Positions 8,258-16,316 of a stretch of 64,000 nt of DNA are shown here, in pieces (the stretch's first letter is position 1; every line of letters starts with the position of its first letter). The notes under the pieces are model-generated. The model had not been told where the DNA came from, did no database searches, and saw only the letters and a list, made by a program, of their open reading frames with translations. Source of the stretch: Hymenobacter gummosus (lineage in GTDB: Bacteria; Bacteroidota; Bacteroidia; Cytophagales; Hymenobacteraceae). The stretch spans positions 124,001-188,000 of the forward strand of contig NZ_RXOF01000011.1 in the NCBI RefSeq assembly GCF_003970915.1, written 5' to 3'. Both the position numbers and the translations under genes were made by a program.

Positions 8258-9514
8258 ATGAAACTTTCGTTAAGCGCCCTGCTTCTGCTCGCCGCGCCGG
8301 CCCTGGGCCAGGTGCCCGCCGACTCCGCCAAGCCTGCCGCGCTGCGCCGGCTCATTGCTCCCACGGCCGCCCCGCCCAGCACGGGCGAAACGGCCAAAAA
8401 GCACTGGTACGAGGCGGTTTCTATCCGGGGCTACATGCAGGTTCGCTACAACCGCCTGCTCGAAACCAACCCTGATTTGAAGTGCGAGCAGTGCGACAAA
8501 TCCTGGGGCGACAACGGGGGTATTTTCTTCCGCCGCATCCGCCTGATTGTCTACGGGCAGCTGCACCCGCGCATTTACTTTTACCTGCAGCCCGACTTTG
8601 CCAGCACGCCCGGCGGCAGCACGAGCGGGCACTTCGGCCAGATTCGCGACGCCTACTTCGACATCGGCCTGGATGCGAACAGCCAGTTTCGGGTGCGCCT
8701 GGGGCAGAGCAAGATTCCCTACGGCTTCGAGAACATGCAGTCGAGCCAGAACCGCCTGGCCCTGGACCGCAACGACGCGCTGAACAGCGCCGTGGTGAAC
8801 GAGCGGGACCTGGGCGCCTTCCTGTACTGGGCCCCCACGAAAATCCGGCAGCGCTTCGCCAGCCTGGTCAGCGACGGGCTGAAGGGCTCGGGCGACTACG
8901 GCGTGCTGGCCCTGGGTGCCTTCAACGGGCAGGCGGCCAACCGCGCCGAGCAAAACAACGGCCTGCACGTGGTGGCCCGCCTGAGCTACCCCTTCCTCAT
9001 CGGCAAGCAGATTATCGAGCCGGGCCTGCAGGCCTACACCGGCCGCTACGCCCTCTCGACCGACCAACTCTCGCGCGGGGTGAAGTATTGCCCCACGATG
9101 AACTACGTGGACCAGCGCGCGGCCGCCTCCTTCGTGCTGTATCCGCAGCCGCTGGGCTTTCAGGCCGAGTACAACGTGGGCCGCGGGCCGGAATTCAACG
9201 CCGCCACCGACAGCATCGAGACGCGGCGCCTGCACGGGGGCTACGCCACCGTTTCGTACCGCGCCCGGGTGGGCGGGCAGCAGTTTTACCCCTTCGTGCG
9301 CGGGCAGCACTACGAGGGTGGCAAAAAATACGAGCGGGACGCGCGCAGCTACCACGTGCGCGAGCTGGAAATCGGGCTGGAGTGGCAGCCGCTGAAGTTT
9401 CTGGAGCTGGTGCCGATGTACACCATTTCCTCGCGCCGCTTCGAGGACTACCAGACCCAGGGCAACCGCCAGCGCGGCCGCCTGCTGCGCCTGCAGGCCC
9501 AGCTGAATTTCTAG
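8258..9514 (+). CDS. Phosphate-selective porin O/P family outer-membrane protein
   Basis: 418 residues: signal peptide (MKLSLSALLLLAAPALGQ), a short linker, then a beta-barrel of alternating strands. Diagnostic segments are IRGYMQVRYNRLLE, FFRRIRLIVYGQLHPRIYFY, DAYFDIGLD, FRVRLGQSKIPYGFENMQSS and a C-terminal LLRLQAQLNF ending in Phe, as expected for Bam-dependent barrels. OprO/OprP relatives pass phosphate or polyphosphate in pseudomonads; Bacteroidota members are broader and the substrate is not known. A CxxC pair (CEQCDK, ~residues 74-77) in the first extracellular part is unusual for a porin. Single-gene unit. Confidence 0.88.
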   Translation: MKLSLSALLLLAAPALGQVPADSAKPAALRRLIAPTAAPPSTGETAKKHWYEAVSIRGYMQVRYNRLLETNPDLKCEQCDKSWGDNGGIFFRRIRLIVYGQLHPRIYFYLQPDFASTPGGSTSGHFGQIRDAYFDIGLDANSQFRVRLGQSKIPYGFENMQSSQNRLALDRNDALNSAVVNERDLGAFLYWAPTKIRQRFASLVSDGLKGSGDYGVLALGAFNGQAANRAEQNNGLHVVARLSYPFLIGKQIIEPGLQAYTGRYALSTDQLSRGVKYCPTMNYVDQRAAASFVLYPQPLGFQAEYNVGRGPEFNAATDSIETRRLHGGYATVSYRARVGGQQFYPFVRGQHYEGGKKYERDARSYHVRELEIGLEWQPLKFLELVPMYTISSRRFEDYQTQGNRQRGRLLRLQAQLNF

Positions 9515-9680
9515 CCTTGCTCCGACACTCGTCTGCAACAGGCAAACCAGAACGAGTGCGGGCCTTGCGGACAAGCGCAGGCGCCGAACCGGCGCCGCTT
9601 CGCCCGTAGCAGACCGCTACAGCGGCCACTGGGCGGCAAAAATAGGCCCGCAACTATATACAGCCTGGGCCATCGACGGC

Positions 9681-9688
9681 TATTTTAG
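9681..9688 (+). promoter_or_regulatory. -7-like element directly before the start of the 9694 gene
   Basis: TATTTTAG followed by CCGCC and the ATG; only 5 nt separate it from the start, so the transcript would be leaderless or nearly so. Confidence 0.4.
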
Positions 9689-9693
9689 CCGCC

Positions 9694-10458
9694 ATGCGCC
9701 ACTTCGCCCCGCTCCTGCTTGCCCTGCTGCTTGCCCTGCCGGCCCGGGGGCAGCAGGCGGCCCGCTACCTGTTTCTGCAGGTGTACCAGCCCCTGAGCAT
9801 CGACCAGCGCCTGCTGCCGCTGGCGCCCCCACTGGGGCCCGAGGCGCGGACCGAAGTAGCCGCAGCCCTCACCGGGCGGCTGCAGCAGCTGGGCTTCACG
9901 GTGCTGACGGACCGGGCCGCGTTTCGGCAGCTGGCCGCCGGCAGCTACCACGCCCTCACCTACGCCGAGGTGCTGTGCCGGCCCCTGGGCAGCCGCTGCG
10001 GCGTGACCGTGCTGGTGCACGACAGCCTCAACAACGTGCTGCTGCGCGAAACCGAAACCCGCGCCACCTACCCGGCCGCTGCCCGGGCCCTGGCCACCCA
10101 CGGCCGCTTCGAGCTGCGCTACCGCGGCCTGATTCCGGCCCTGGAAACGGCCAACCCCCAGTTGCCAGACGTGGATGGCCTGGGCCTGCTCGACTACGCC
10201 GCCGACCTGTTTCGCGACGCCAAGCTCAGCCGCCGCATCCAGCAGCAGGGCCTGGCGCTGGAGCTGCACGTCGACGAGGTAGGCCTGCTCACGCTGCAGT
10301 GCGTGGCCGTGCCCGCCGACCTTTCCGCCGCCCAGCAGGAGCTTATCGGCCGGGCCCTGGCGGCCACGCCCCGCTGGCGGCCGGCCTACGCCGAGGGCCG
10401 CCGCGTGGCCCGCAGCTTCCGCCTGCTGCAGGACGGCGACGCCGGCCCCAGCAAGTAG
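9694..10458 (+). CDS. Exported protein with TonB-C-like terminal region
   Basis: 254 residues with a signal peptide (RHFAPLLLALLLALPARGQ). No named domain in the first 190 residues. The last ~70 residues (QQQGLALELHVDEVGLLTLQ, then a helix SAAQQELIGRALAATPRWRPA) follow the strand-helix-strand pattern of energy-transducer TonB C-terminal domains, where a WxPA motif is common (here WRPA). Bacteroidota have many exported proteins of this kind without the TonB membrane anchor. The function is unknown. Followed by a terminator at 10500-10526. Confidence 0.65.
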   Translation: MRHFAPLLLALLLALPARGQQAARYLFLQVYQPLSIDQRLLPLAPPLGPEARTEVAAALTGRLQQLGFTVLTDRAAFRQLAAGSYHALTYAEVLCRPLGSRCGVTVLVHDSLNNVLLRETETRATYPAAARALATHGRFELRYRGLIPALETANPQLPDVDGLGLLDYAADLFRDAKLSRRIQQQGLALELHVDEVGLLTLQCVAVPADLSAAQQELIGRALAATPRWRPAYAEGRRVARSFRLLQDGDAGPSK

Positions 10459-10499
10459 CCCGGTGGCGGGCCGCCCGACGGCTTTCCGACTATTTCACT

Positions 10500-10526
10500 G
10501 GCCCCGGTTAAACGCCGGGGCCTTTT
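10500..10526 (+). terminator. Rho-independent terminator
   Basis: GGCCCCGG (10500-10507) pairs with CCGGGGCC (10515-10522), 7-nt loop, then TTTTC. Confidence 0.85.
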
Positions 10527-10553
10527 CATTATCTGACCGTTACCCATCCCGCC

Positions 10554-10592
10554 CGGGCCGCGGGGCCGCCAGGCTGGCGGCCCCGCGGCCCG
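10554..10592. repeat. Near-perfect 39-bp palindrome before the SIMPL gene
   Basis: Two 19-bp complementary arms around a single G; lies between the upstream terminator and the ATG at 10625. Could be a cruciform, an mRNA leader hairpin or a second terminator lacking T-run. Confidence 0.7.
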
Positions 10593-10624
10593 GCGGTATC
10601 CATTCACCTATTTTCCTTATTCCC

Positions 10625-11689
10625 ATGAAAGCTCGTCTACTTCTGCTCAGCGCCCTGACCCTCGGCGGCAGCCTCGCGGTCCGCGCCCAATCGGCCGGCA
10701 ACGCGGTGTACAGCTCCCGCGGCAGTCAGCAGGACTACTCCGCCGTGCGCCGCGCCCAGCTCAACGCCAACGTACTGCACGAGCAGGACGTGGTGCTGGA
10801 AGCCAACGTGCTCAGCAACCTCAAGGCCACCAGCTACGTGGCCATTTTCAGCGTGACGCAGAACGGGCGCACCGCCGCCGAGGCCGACTCCCTGCTGAAC
10901 CTGCGCCTGCAAGTGGCCCAGACGGCCATGAACGAGTTGGGCATCCGGCCCGAGGCCCTGCACGTGGACATAGTGTCGTTGGTGCCCACCTACGCCATGG
11001 TGCTGGAGCAGAAGAAGTTCAGCCGCACGGCCAACGAGGTGCCCACCGGCTTCGAGCTGAAAAAGAACCTGCACGTCATCTTCACCGACCATGCGGTGCT
11101 GGACAAGCTGGTCACGCGCCTGGGCCGCGCCGAAATCTATGACCTGGCCAAGGTCGACTACAACCTGGCCGACTTGCAGGGCGCCTACGAGGAGCTGCGC
11201 CGGGCCGCGGCCGAGGTCATCAAGCAGAAGGAAGGCAACTACGCCCGCATGGGCCTGCACGTGGAGGTGCAGAACATGACCGACGGCTTCCAGGCCGTGT
11301 ACCCGCTGGAGCGCTACACCAGCTACACCGCCTTCCGCAGCGGCAGCACGCCCGAAGAAGTGCGCCTGGCCCGGCAGCGCAAGGCCGCCGCTGCCAATGT
11401 GTACGTATCGGCCAACAACGCCACCGTGAACGTGCGCCCCGCCGCCCGCACCCGCGAAGACGACTCCGAGTTCATCGTGCGCACCGCCGACAAGGCCCAG
11501 ACGATTTACTACAACCGCACGCCCTACAACTCCTTCGACACGGTGCTGCACGCCGACTTCGCCGAGCCCCGCGTGCAGCTGATTTACACCCTGAACGTGC
11601 GCTACAGCGTGCTAAACCAGAAACAGTACGAGGAGTACGAAGCCGAAAAAGCCAAGCAGAAAAAAGGCCACAAGAAGGACAAGGATTAG
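10625..11689 (+). CDS. SIMPL (DUF541) domain exported protein
   Basis: 354 residues from ATG 10625. Signal peptide ending VRAQ (~residue 22), then two SIMPL-type halves: VVLEANVLSNLKATSYVAIF, a helix with LLNLRLQVAQTAMNELGI, VDIVSLVPTYAMV, later LHVIFTDHAVLDKLVTRLGR and helix LQGAYEELRRAAAEVIKQK. The C-terminus is strongly basic (EKAKQKKGHKKDKD), which is not part of the usual domain. SIMPL proteins form ring-like oligomers in the periplasm or outer membrane (Brucella BP26 is the model); the role here is unknown. Confidence 0.78.
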   Translation: MKARLLLLSALTLGGSLAVRAQSAGNAVYSSRGSQQDYSAVRRAQLNANVLHEQDVVLEANVLSNLKATSYVAIFSVTQNGRTAAEADSLLNLRLQVAQTAMNELGIRPEALHVDIVSLVPTYAMVLEQKKFSRTANEVPTGFELKKNLHVIFTDHAVLDKLVTRLGRAEIYDLAKVDYNLADLQGAYEELRRAAAEVIKQKEGNYARMGLHVEVQNMTDGFQAVYPLERYTSYTAFRSGSTPEEVRLARQRKAAAANVYVSANNATVNVRPAARTREDDSEFIVRTADKAQTIYYNRTPYNSFDTVLHADFAEPRVQLIYTLNVRYSVLNQKQYEEYEAEKAKQKKGHKKDKD

Positions 11690-11749
11690 CCCGCTGGCTG
11701 ATGGCCGCTGCTTGCTGGCCATATGCACCTAGAGCTAAGAGCTAAGCTT

Positions 11750-11925
11750 AGTTCCCCTCCTCAGATGAGGAGGGGCTAGGGGTGGTTGAAAAGCTAGAGT
11801 TAGAAATTACTGTTTAGAGTCAGCACACGAGATGTCTCGCGGGGCTCGACATGACGTTCGGGAGCAAGATCAACCACTCCTAACCCCACGCCGCTTGATG
11901 CGCGGAATCATCTGAGGAGGGGAAT
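11750..11925. repeat. Composite inverted repeat, CCCCTCCTCAGATGAGGAGGGG family, copy 2
   Basis: Fills most of the 339-bp gap before the oxidoreductase. The left outer arm matches copy 1 (1523-1697); the right arm is degraded and carries an insertion-like change. The inner GTCATGTCGAG element (11818-11858) is in the opposite orientation to that in copy 1. Confidence 0.8.
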
Positions 11926-12028
11926 CAGCCTTAGTTCCTAGTCTTACGCTGTTGCTGCGCCCGGCCCTGCCCAACCTTCGGCGGCATTGCGCAGTACCCC
12001 ATGACGTTAGCCCTAACCGCCCTGCGCC

Positions 12029-13243
12029 ATGAACCAGCCCTTCTTCCCCGCATCTGCCGCCGCTGATGCTTCCCGCCGCCGCTTTATCCGCTCGGCTTCG
12101 CTGGCCCTGGGCGGGGCGCTGCTCGGCGCCGAGGCCCTGGCTTACCCGCTCGACTGGCTGACGACGAACCCGGACTTTGGGCCGGCCAGCCTGGAGGCCC
12201 TGCGGCAGGGGCGCAAGCTGGGCGTGGCCCTGGTAGGCCTGGGCAAGTACAGCGGCGGGCAGCTGGCCCCGGCCCTGCAGCAAATCAGGCTCTGCCAGCT
12301 CACCGGCATCGTGACGGGCACGCCGGCCAAGGCCCGGCAGTGGCAGCAGCAGTACGGTATTGCGGCCAAGAATACCTACGACTACCAGACGTTCGACCGC
12401 ATGGCCGACAACCCGGCCATTGACATCGTCTACATCGTGCTGCCCAACGCCCTGCACGCCGAGTACGCGGTGCGGGCCGCCCGGGCCGGCAAGCACGTCA
12501 TCTGCGAGAAGCCCATGGCTACCACGGTGGCCGACGCCCAGCGCATGATTCAGGCCAGCCGGCAGGCCGGCAAAAAGCTCAGCATCGGCTACCGCCTGCA
12601 CTTCGAGCCCCACCACCGCGAAATGATGCGCCTGGGTCAGCAGCAGGTGCTGGGCCCGGTGCGCCACCTGTGGGCCGACAACGGCTTCCGCTTCAACAAC
12701 GACACGCCCTGGCGCGTGGACCGGCAGCTCAGCGGCGGGGGCCCGCTCATGGACATGGGCATCTACTGCCTGCAAGGCGCCCTCTACACCAAGGGGCAGG
12801 TGCCGGTGTCCGTCACGGCCAGCTTCGCGCCCAAGCCGGCCGGCGGCCTGTTCAAGGAAGTGGAGGCGGGCGTGGATTGGCAGCTGCAGTTTGCCGACGG
12901 GGCCGTGGCCGACTGCCGCACCTCCTACGCCGAAAACATGCAGAGCCGCCTGCGCGCCGAGGCGGCCAAGGGTTGGGCGGAGCTGCAGCCGGCTTTCGGC
13001 TACGGCGGTCTGCGCGGCAGCACCAGCCAGGGCCCGATGAACATCCAGAACGTCAACCAGCAAGCGGCCCAGATGGACGACTTTGCCGACTGCGTGCTCA
13101 ACAACAAGCCCACCCGCGTGCCCGGCGAAATGGGCCTGCGCGACGTGGAGCTGCTGCTGGCCATCTACCGCGCCGCCGAAACCGGCCAGAAAATATCGAC
13201 GCGCGACGTGAAGGACGTGCTGGACCGCGTCGGCAAGGGCTGA
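12029..13243 (+). CDS. Tat-exported Gfo/Idh/MocA family oxidoreductase
   Basis: 404 residues. The N-terminus carries a twin-arginine signal (ASRRRFIRSASLALGGALLG). The Rossmann part begins LGVALVGLGKYSGGQLAP and includes the family's VICEKPMATT with the conserved Lys and an IGYRLHFEPHHREMM segment. The C-terminal substrate domain has GGGPLMDMGIYCLQGALY, typical of glucose-fructose oxidoreductases and related periplasmic sugar oxidoreductases that hold NADP tightly. Likely periplasmic oxidation/reduction of a sugar; the substrate is not evident. Stands alone behind the composite repeat. Confidence 0.9.
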   Translation: MNQPFFPASAAADASRRRFIRSASLALGGALLGAEALAYPLDWLTTNPDFGPASLEALRQGRKLGVALVGLGKYSGGQLAPALQQIRLCQLTGIVTGTPAKARQWQQQYGIAAKNTYDYQTFDRMADNPAIDIVYIVLPNALHAEYAVRAARAGKHVICEKPMATTVADAQRMIQASRQAGKKLSIGYRLHFEPHHREMMRLGQQQVLGPVRHLWADNGFRFNNDTPWRVDRQLSGGGPLMDMGIYCLQGALYTKGQVPVSVTASFAPKPAGGLFKEVEAGVDWQLQFADGAVADCRTSYAENMQSRLRAEAAKGWAELQPAFGYGGLRGSTSQGPMNIQNVNQQAAQMDDFADCVLNNKPTRVPGEMGLRDVELLLAIYRAAETGQKISTRDVKDVLDRVGKG

Positions 13244-13324
13244 CCAGGCTTCCTTTCGGAGCGGAAAAAGCCGCGGCTTGAGGCGGATAGCTTGAGGCTT
13301 GTTGCACCTGATAATCCTTCTGCT

Positions 13325-13843
13325 ATGCTGCTGCGCCTACTCGTTCCCGCGCTGTCACTGCTTCCCCTCGTGCCCCGCCAAGACGACGGGTGCGTCCGCG
13401 GGCTGCCCGAGCCGGTGCTGAACAAAGCCGTGTTTCCTACCGCCACGTTTCAGCTGAACAAAGCCCGCCGGGAGGGCCTCGAAACCGCCCGGCTCGGCGG
13501 CGGCACCCGGCTCAGCCTGCGCAACTCAGGCTGCGAGTATTACACCCTGACCTTCCGCTTCGAAGGCCAGCTCGGCACCACGCCAACCGACACCCGCGGC
13601 TGGTACCGGCAGGCGGCCGCCCTGCTGCGCCAAACCGCCCCCGGCCTCCAAGCCTCCGTGCATCCTCTCCAAGCCGCCACCGCCCTCACGCGCGCCGCCG
13701 CGGCCCGGGCGGCGCCCGCGCTAAACCAGGAGCTGTACTACGGCGGCAACGACGTGCGCGAGTACGTGACGTTGGATCAGGCCCGCCGGGTTGGTAGCAA
13801 CGGCTACTTCTTGGAGCTGACGGTGGCCCTCGGGCCGCTGTAG
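13325..13843 (+). CDS. Exported hypothetical protein
   Basis: 172 residues from ATG 13325. Signal-like N-terminus (MLLRLLVPALSLLPLVP), two cysteines early (DDGCVRGLPE and NSGCEYYTLTF) that may form a disulfide, and a compact alpha/beta pattern after that. I do not recognise the family. The ATG is preferred to an in-frame start 11 codons upstream because the hydrophobic segment begins here. Confidence 0.6.
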   Translation: MLLRLLVPALSLLPLVPRQDDGCVRGLPEPVLNKAVFPTATFQLNKARREGLETARLGGGTRLSLRNSGCEYYTLTFRFEGQLGTTPTDTRGWYRQAAALLRQTAPGLQASVHPLQAATALTRAAAARAAPALNQELYYGGNDVREYVTLDQARRVGSNGYFLELTVALGPL

Positions 13844-13962
13844 CGCGAAGCACCCGCAAGCCAATGATTTCTAGCCATGAAGCAGGCCAGCGGCCGGGCC
13901 GCAGCCGTTTCGGAAGGATTCTTGCGGCGGGGGCTCCGAACCCCACCAATCAGCCCAAACCG

Positions 13963-14234
13963 ATGAAACCCGACGCTTACACCAAATCCGTGCTGACCGT
14001 TATTGCCCTTTGCCTCGTCGTGCTGGTGCTGCGCGGCGTGGACGTGCTGCCCCGCGCCGTGGCCGGTGGCGCCGCGGCTTACCCGCTGGTGCCGGCCACG
14101 CCCTCGTGCCCGTCGACGCCAACGGGGCCGTGAAGGTGCGCCTAAGCCCCGCCGAGGACCTCAACGTGAACATCAAGTCCGTCGACCACAACCCCATCAT
14201 CGGCGGCAAGCTGCCGGTGGCCGTGTACTGGTAA
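13963..14234 (+). pseudogene. Small membrane-anchored protein interrupted by a frameshift
   Basis: From ATG 13963 the frame gives MKPDAYTKSVLTVIALCLVV, one membrane helix, then drifts to a stop at 14133. A second frame, offset by -1, continues the sensible sequence from about 14097: ALVPVDANGAVKVRLSPAED, then LNVNIKSVDHNP, ending PVAVYW at 14234. Joined, they make a ~90-residue anchored protein with a polar C-terminal strand domain. The shift lies in the GC-rich stretch about 14090-14105. Alternatives are a sequencing or assembly error (quite possible) or, less likely, programmed frameshifting; no slippery heptamer is obvious. Confidence 0.6.
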
Positions 14235-14238
14235 GCAA

Positions 14239-14280
14239 AGCAAAAACGGCCCGTCCTGCGCAGGACGGGCCGTTTTTGCT
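14239..14280 (+). terminator. 42-bp perfect palindrome, bidirectional terminator
   Basis: AGCAAAAACGGCCCGTCCTG reads the same inverted (14239-14259 with 14260-14280), with A-run entry and T-run exit on both strands. It separates the frameshifted gene from the convergent 37-residue gene. Confidence 0.9.
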
Positions 14281-14295
14281 GGTAGCGGGGCCGGG

Positions 14296-14409
14296 CTATT
14301 CGCTCCGGTCGCGCAGCTTTTTCTTTTCTTCCTTGGCCGCCTTTTTCTCTTTGGGCGACTTGGTGGGCTCTTTCTTCTTCTCCTTGCGGGCGTCTTGTGC
14401 CTTAGCCAT
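14296..14409 (-). CDS. 37-residue lysine-rich small protein
   Basis: Starts MAKAQDARKEKKKEPTKSPK and ends LRDRSE; 13 of 37 residues are lysine and 7 are glutamate. It has a clean ATG, a stop just before a bidirectional terminator, and a composition like the basic tails of nucleic-acid or ribosome-associated small proteins. Short lysine-rich proteins of this sort are conserved in Bacteroidota genomes as far as I recall, with no assigned role. I see no hydrophobic segment, so it is probably disordered and cytosolic. Confidence 0.6.
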   Translation of the reverse strand: MAKAQDARKEKKKEPTKSPKEKKAAKEEKKKLRDRSE

Positions 14410-14619
14410 GATGAGGGGGAAAATGAGGTGAGTGAACGGACTGGTTTTAACGGCCGAACGGACGGTGGTGTTGTAGCCCGGGGCTCCGGCCGGCGGCTAA
14501 TTACGCCAAAATTCCGGCTTGCGGGCCCGGCTGCCCTCCCGCCGAAAAAAGACGGATTTCTCCTGCTTTTCCGCCCGCGGCGTGCTACCTTCAAGTAGGT
14601 ATTCAAACGTCGTGATGGT

Positions 14620-15522
14620 ATGCTGGCTGACCGCATAATTCCGCCCGGCGACCGGCTCTCGGTGGGCTGGCCGAAAGTATTCTGGTTGTACCTCATGCTG
14701 GTGCCCGCCCTCCTCTGGGCCCCGGCGGCCTTTAGCTGGCCCCGGGCCCTGGCCTCGGCCCTGCTCACCCTGCTGACGGTGGGCGTGGGCCACTCCGTAG
14801 GGCTACACCGCGGGCTGATTCACCGGGCCTACCGCACCGGCCGCTTCACCCGCGGCGTGCTGGCCTACCTGGCCGTGCAGGCCGGCATGGGCGCCCCCCT
14901 AGCCTGGATTCGCATCCACCACTACCGCGACTACTGGCAAAACCAGCCCGACTGCCCGCGCTACTTTGCCTACCGCCACTCGGCCCTGCAGGACTACTTC
15001 TGGAACCTGCACCTGGCCTTCGAGCCCGCCGACGACGCCCGCTACCCCCTGCCCGCCGCCGTGCTCCACGACCCCTGGCTGCGCTGGCTCGACAAAACCT
15101 GGTACTGGCACGTGCTGGGGTTTATCGGGCTGCTGGCCCTGGTATTCGGGCCGGAGGTGGCGGTTATCTGCGGCTTTGCCCGCATCAGCGGGGCCATTCT
15201 GGGGCACTGGTTTGTCAACTACATGGTGCACTCCTACGGCTACGCCCGCTACCGCATCGAGCGGGCCACCGAAAGCGGCTACAACGACTGGCTGCTGGGC
15301 TTGCTCTCCTTTGGGGAAGGCTTCCACAACAACCACCACGCCCACCCCGGCTCGGCCAAGCTCAGCACGGCCTGGTACGAGGTAGACCTGGGCTGGCCCG
15401 CCGTGCGCCTGCTGCGCGCCCTGGGCCTGGTGTGGCGGGTGCAGGCCGTGGGCCACACGCCCACTCAGCGCCGCCGCGCCCGCACCGGCCCGCTGCGCTG
15501 GCGCTTCTGGTGGCAGAAGTAG
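14620..15522 (+). CDS. Fatty acid desaturase-like membrane protein with an altered second histidine box
   Basis: 300 residues with four to five membrane segments. Box 1 is His63-RGLI-His68 (GLHRGLIHRAY) and box 3 is GEGFHNNHHAHP with His236, 239, 240 and 242, both as in acyl-CoA/acyl-lipid desaturases, which bind two irons and insert cis double bonds. The second box, normally HRxHH after a WxR, reads WIRIHHYRDYWQN (His100, His101) and lacks the downstream HH pair. That may change metal binding or mark a divergent subfamily. Standalone gene; a GC-rich tail is basic. Confidence 0.8.
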   Translation: MLADRIIPPGDRLSVGWPKVFWLYLMLVPALLWAPAAFSWPRALASALLTLLTVGVGHSVGLHRGLIHRAYRTGRFTRGVLAYLAVQAGMGAPLAWIRIHHYRDYWQNQPDCPRYFAYRHSALQDYFWNLHLAFEPADDARYPLPAAVLHDPWLRWLDKTWYWHVLGFIGLLALVFGPEVAVICGFARISGAILGHWFVNYMVHSYGYARYRIERATESGYNDWLLGLLSFGEGFHNNHHAHPGSAKLSTAWYEVDLGWPAVRLLRALGLVWRVQAVGHTPTQRRRARTGPLRWRFWWQK

Positions 15523-15667
15523 CCAGCAGCGCGCTGGCTGCGTTGTAGCGCATACGAGCAGCTGCTACCCGGGGCCTAACCCGCGCCGCCCTTGCTGCGT
15601 TGAGCTAAGCGAACCGCCGACCGTTCCCGGGCCGGCGGGCCCTGTTCACCCCAAGCTCTTCTTCCTC

Positions 15668-16114
15668 ATGGTACACCCGCACACCGTCATCGGCGCCTTT
15701 GGCACCGTGGAGGCCGCCCAGCGCGCCGCCGACCAGCTTACCCAGCACGGCTTCGCGCCCGAGGCCGTGGAAGTATCGGACCACGACACGACCACCACCG
15801 AAAACCCCACCGGCGAATTCCCGGAAAACGACGGTTTTCACCACCTCATCATGGCCATTTTCGGGCCGCCGGCCGATAGCAGCGCCCCGCGCTACGACGC
15901 CCGCCGCCACGGCTTCGTGGCCGCCCACGTGGATACCTACCTCGAAGCCGAGCGCGTGCGCGACCTGCTCGACCACGCCGGCGCCGTCGACGTGCACGAA
16001 ATCGGCATTGGGCACCGCGGCGCCGTGGCCGGCACGCCCCAGGACGCGGAGCTGCGCCCCCAGCGCAGCCGTATCATCGAGCGGCGCCCGGGCGAGCCGC
16101 TGCGGCCGCTGTAG
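15668..16114 (+). CDS. General stress protein 17M-like (YflT domain)
   Basis: 148 residues. The start MVHPHTVIGAFGTVEAAQRA and the following Q-LTQHGF-PEAVEVSD match the general stress protein 17M-like fold: a ferredoxin-like strand-helix-strand repeated. The middle carries HHLIMAIFG, and a second half begins HGFVAAHVDTYLEAERVRDL. The C-terminal 35 residues are Arg/Pro-rich and probably disordered. Bacillus YflT is under sigma-B control; the function here is unknown. A terminator hairpin follows at 16155-16186. Confidence 0.8.
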   Translation: MVHPHTVIGAFGTVEAAQRAADQLTQHGFAPEAVEVSDHDTTTTENPTGEFPENDGFHHLIMAIFGPPADSSAPRYDARRHGFVAAHVDTYLEAERVRDLLDHAGAVDVHEIGIGHRGAVAGTPQDAELRPQRSRIIERRPGEPLRPL

Positions 16115-16154
16115 CTGCGGCCGTCTTACTCGGTCGTAGCCAGCCTTCCGCGAG

Positions 16155-16186
16155 CCGGCGCAAACAAACCGTTTGCGCCGGTTTGC
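16155..16186 (+). terminator. Terminator hairpin
   Basis: CCGGCGCAAAC (16155-16165) pairs with GTTTGCGCCGG (16171-16181), 5-nt loop, followed by TTTGC. Confidence 0.65.
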
Positions 16187-16316
16187 GTTGCTAATCAGGC
16201 CTATGCCCGCACCGCAGCGGCTGGCGGCGGCCAATTGGCGTCCTGCTTTCCGCCAGAATCGTATTTTTCGGGTCGGCGGGGCCCTTACCGGTCCGGCTGT
16301 TATTTCCCTGCTTCCC

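Noticed and set aside
8270-9574. 434-codon minus frame over the porin gene
   Set aside because: Exactly antisense to the porin; composition is Val/Gln/His/Gly-rich shadow.
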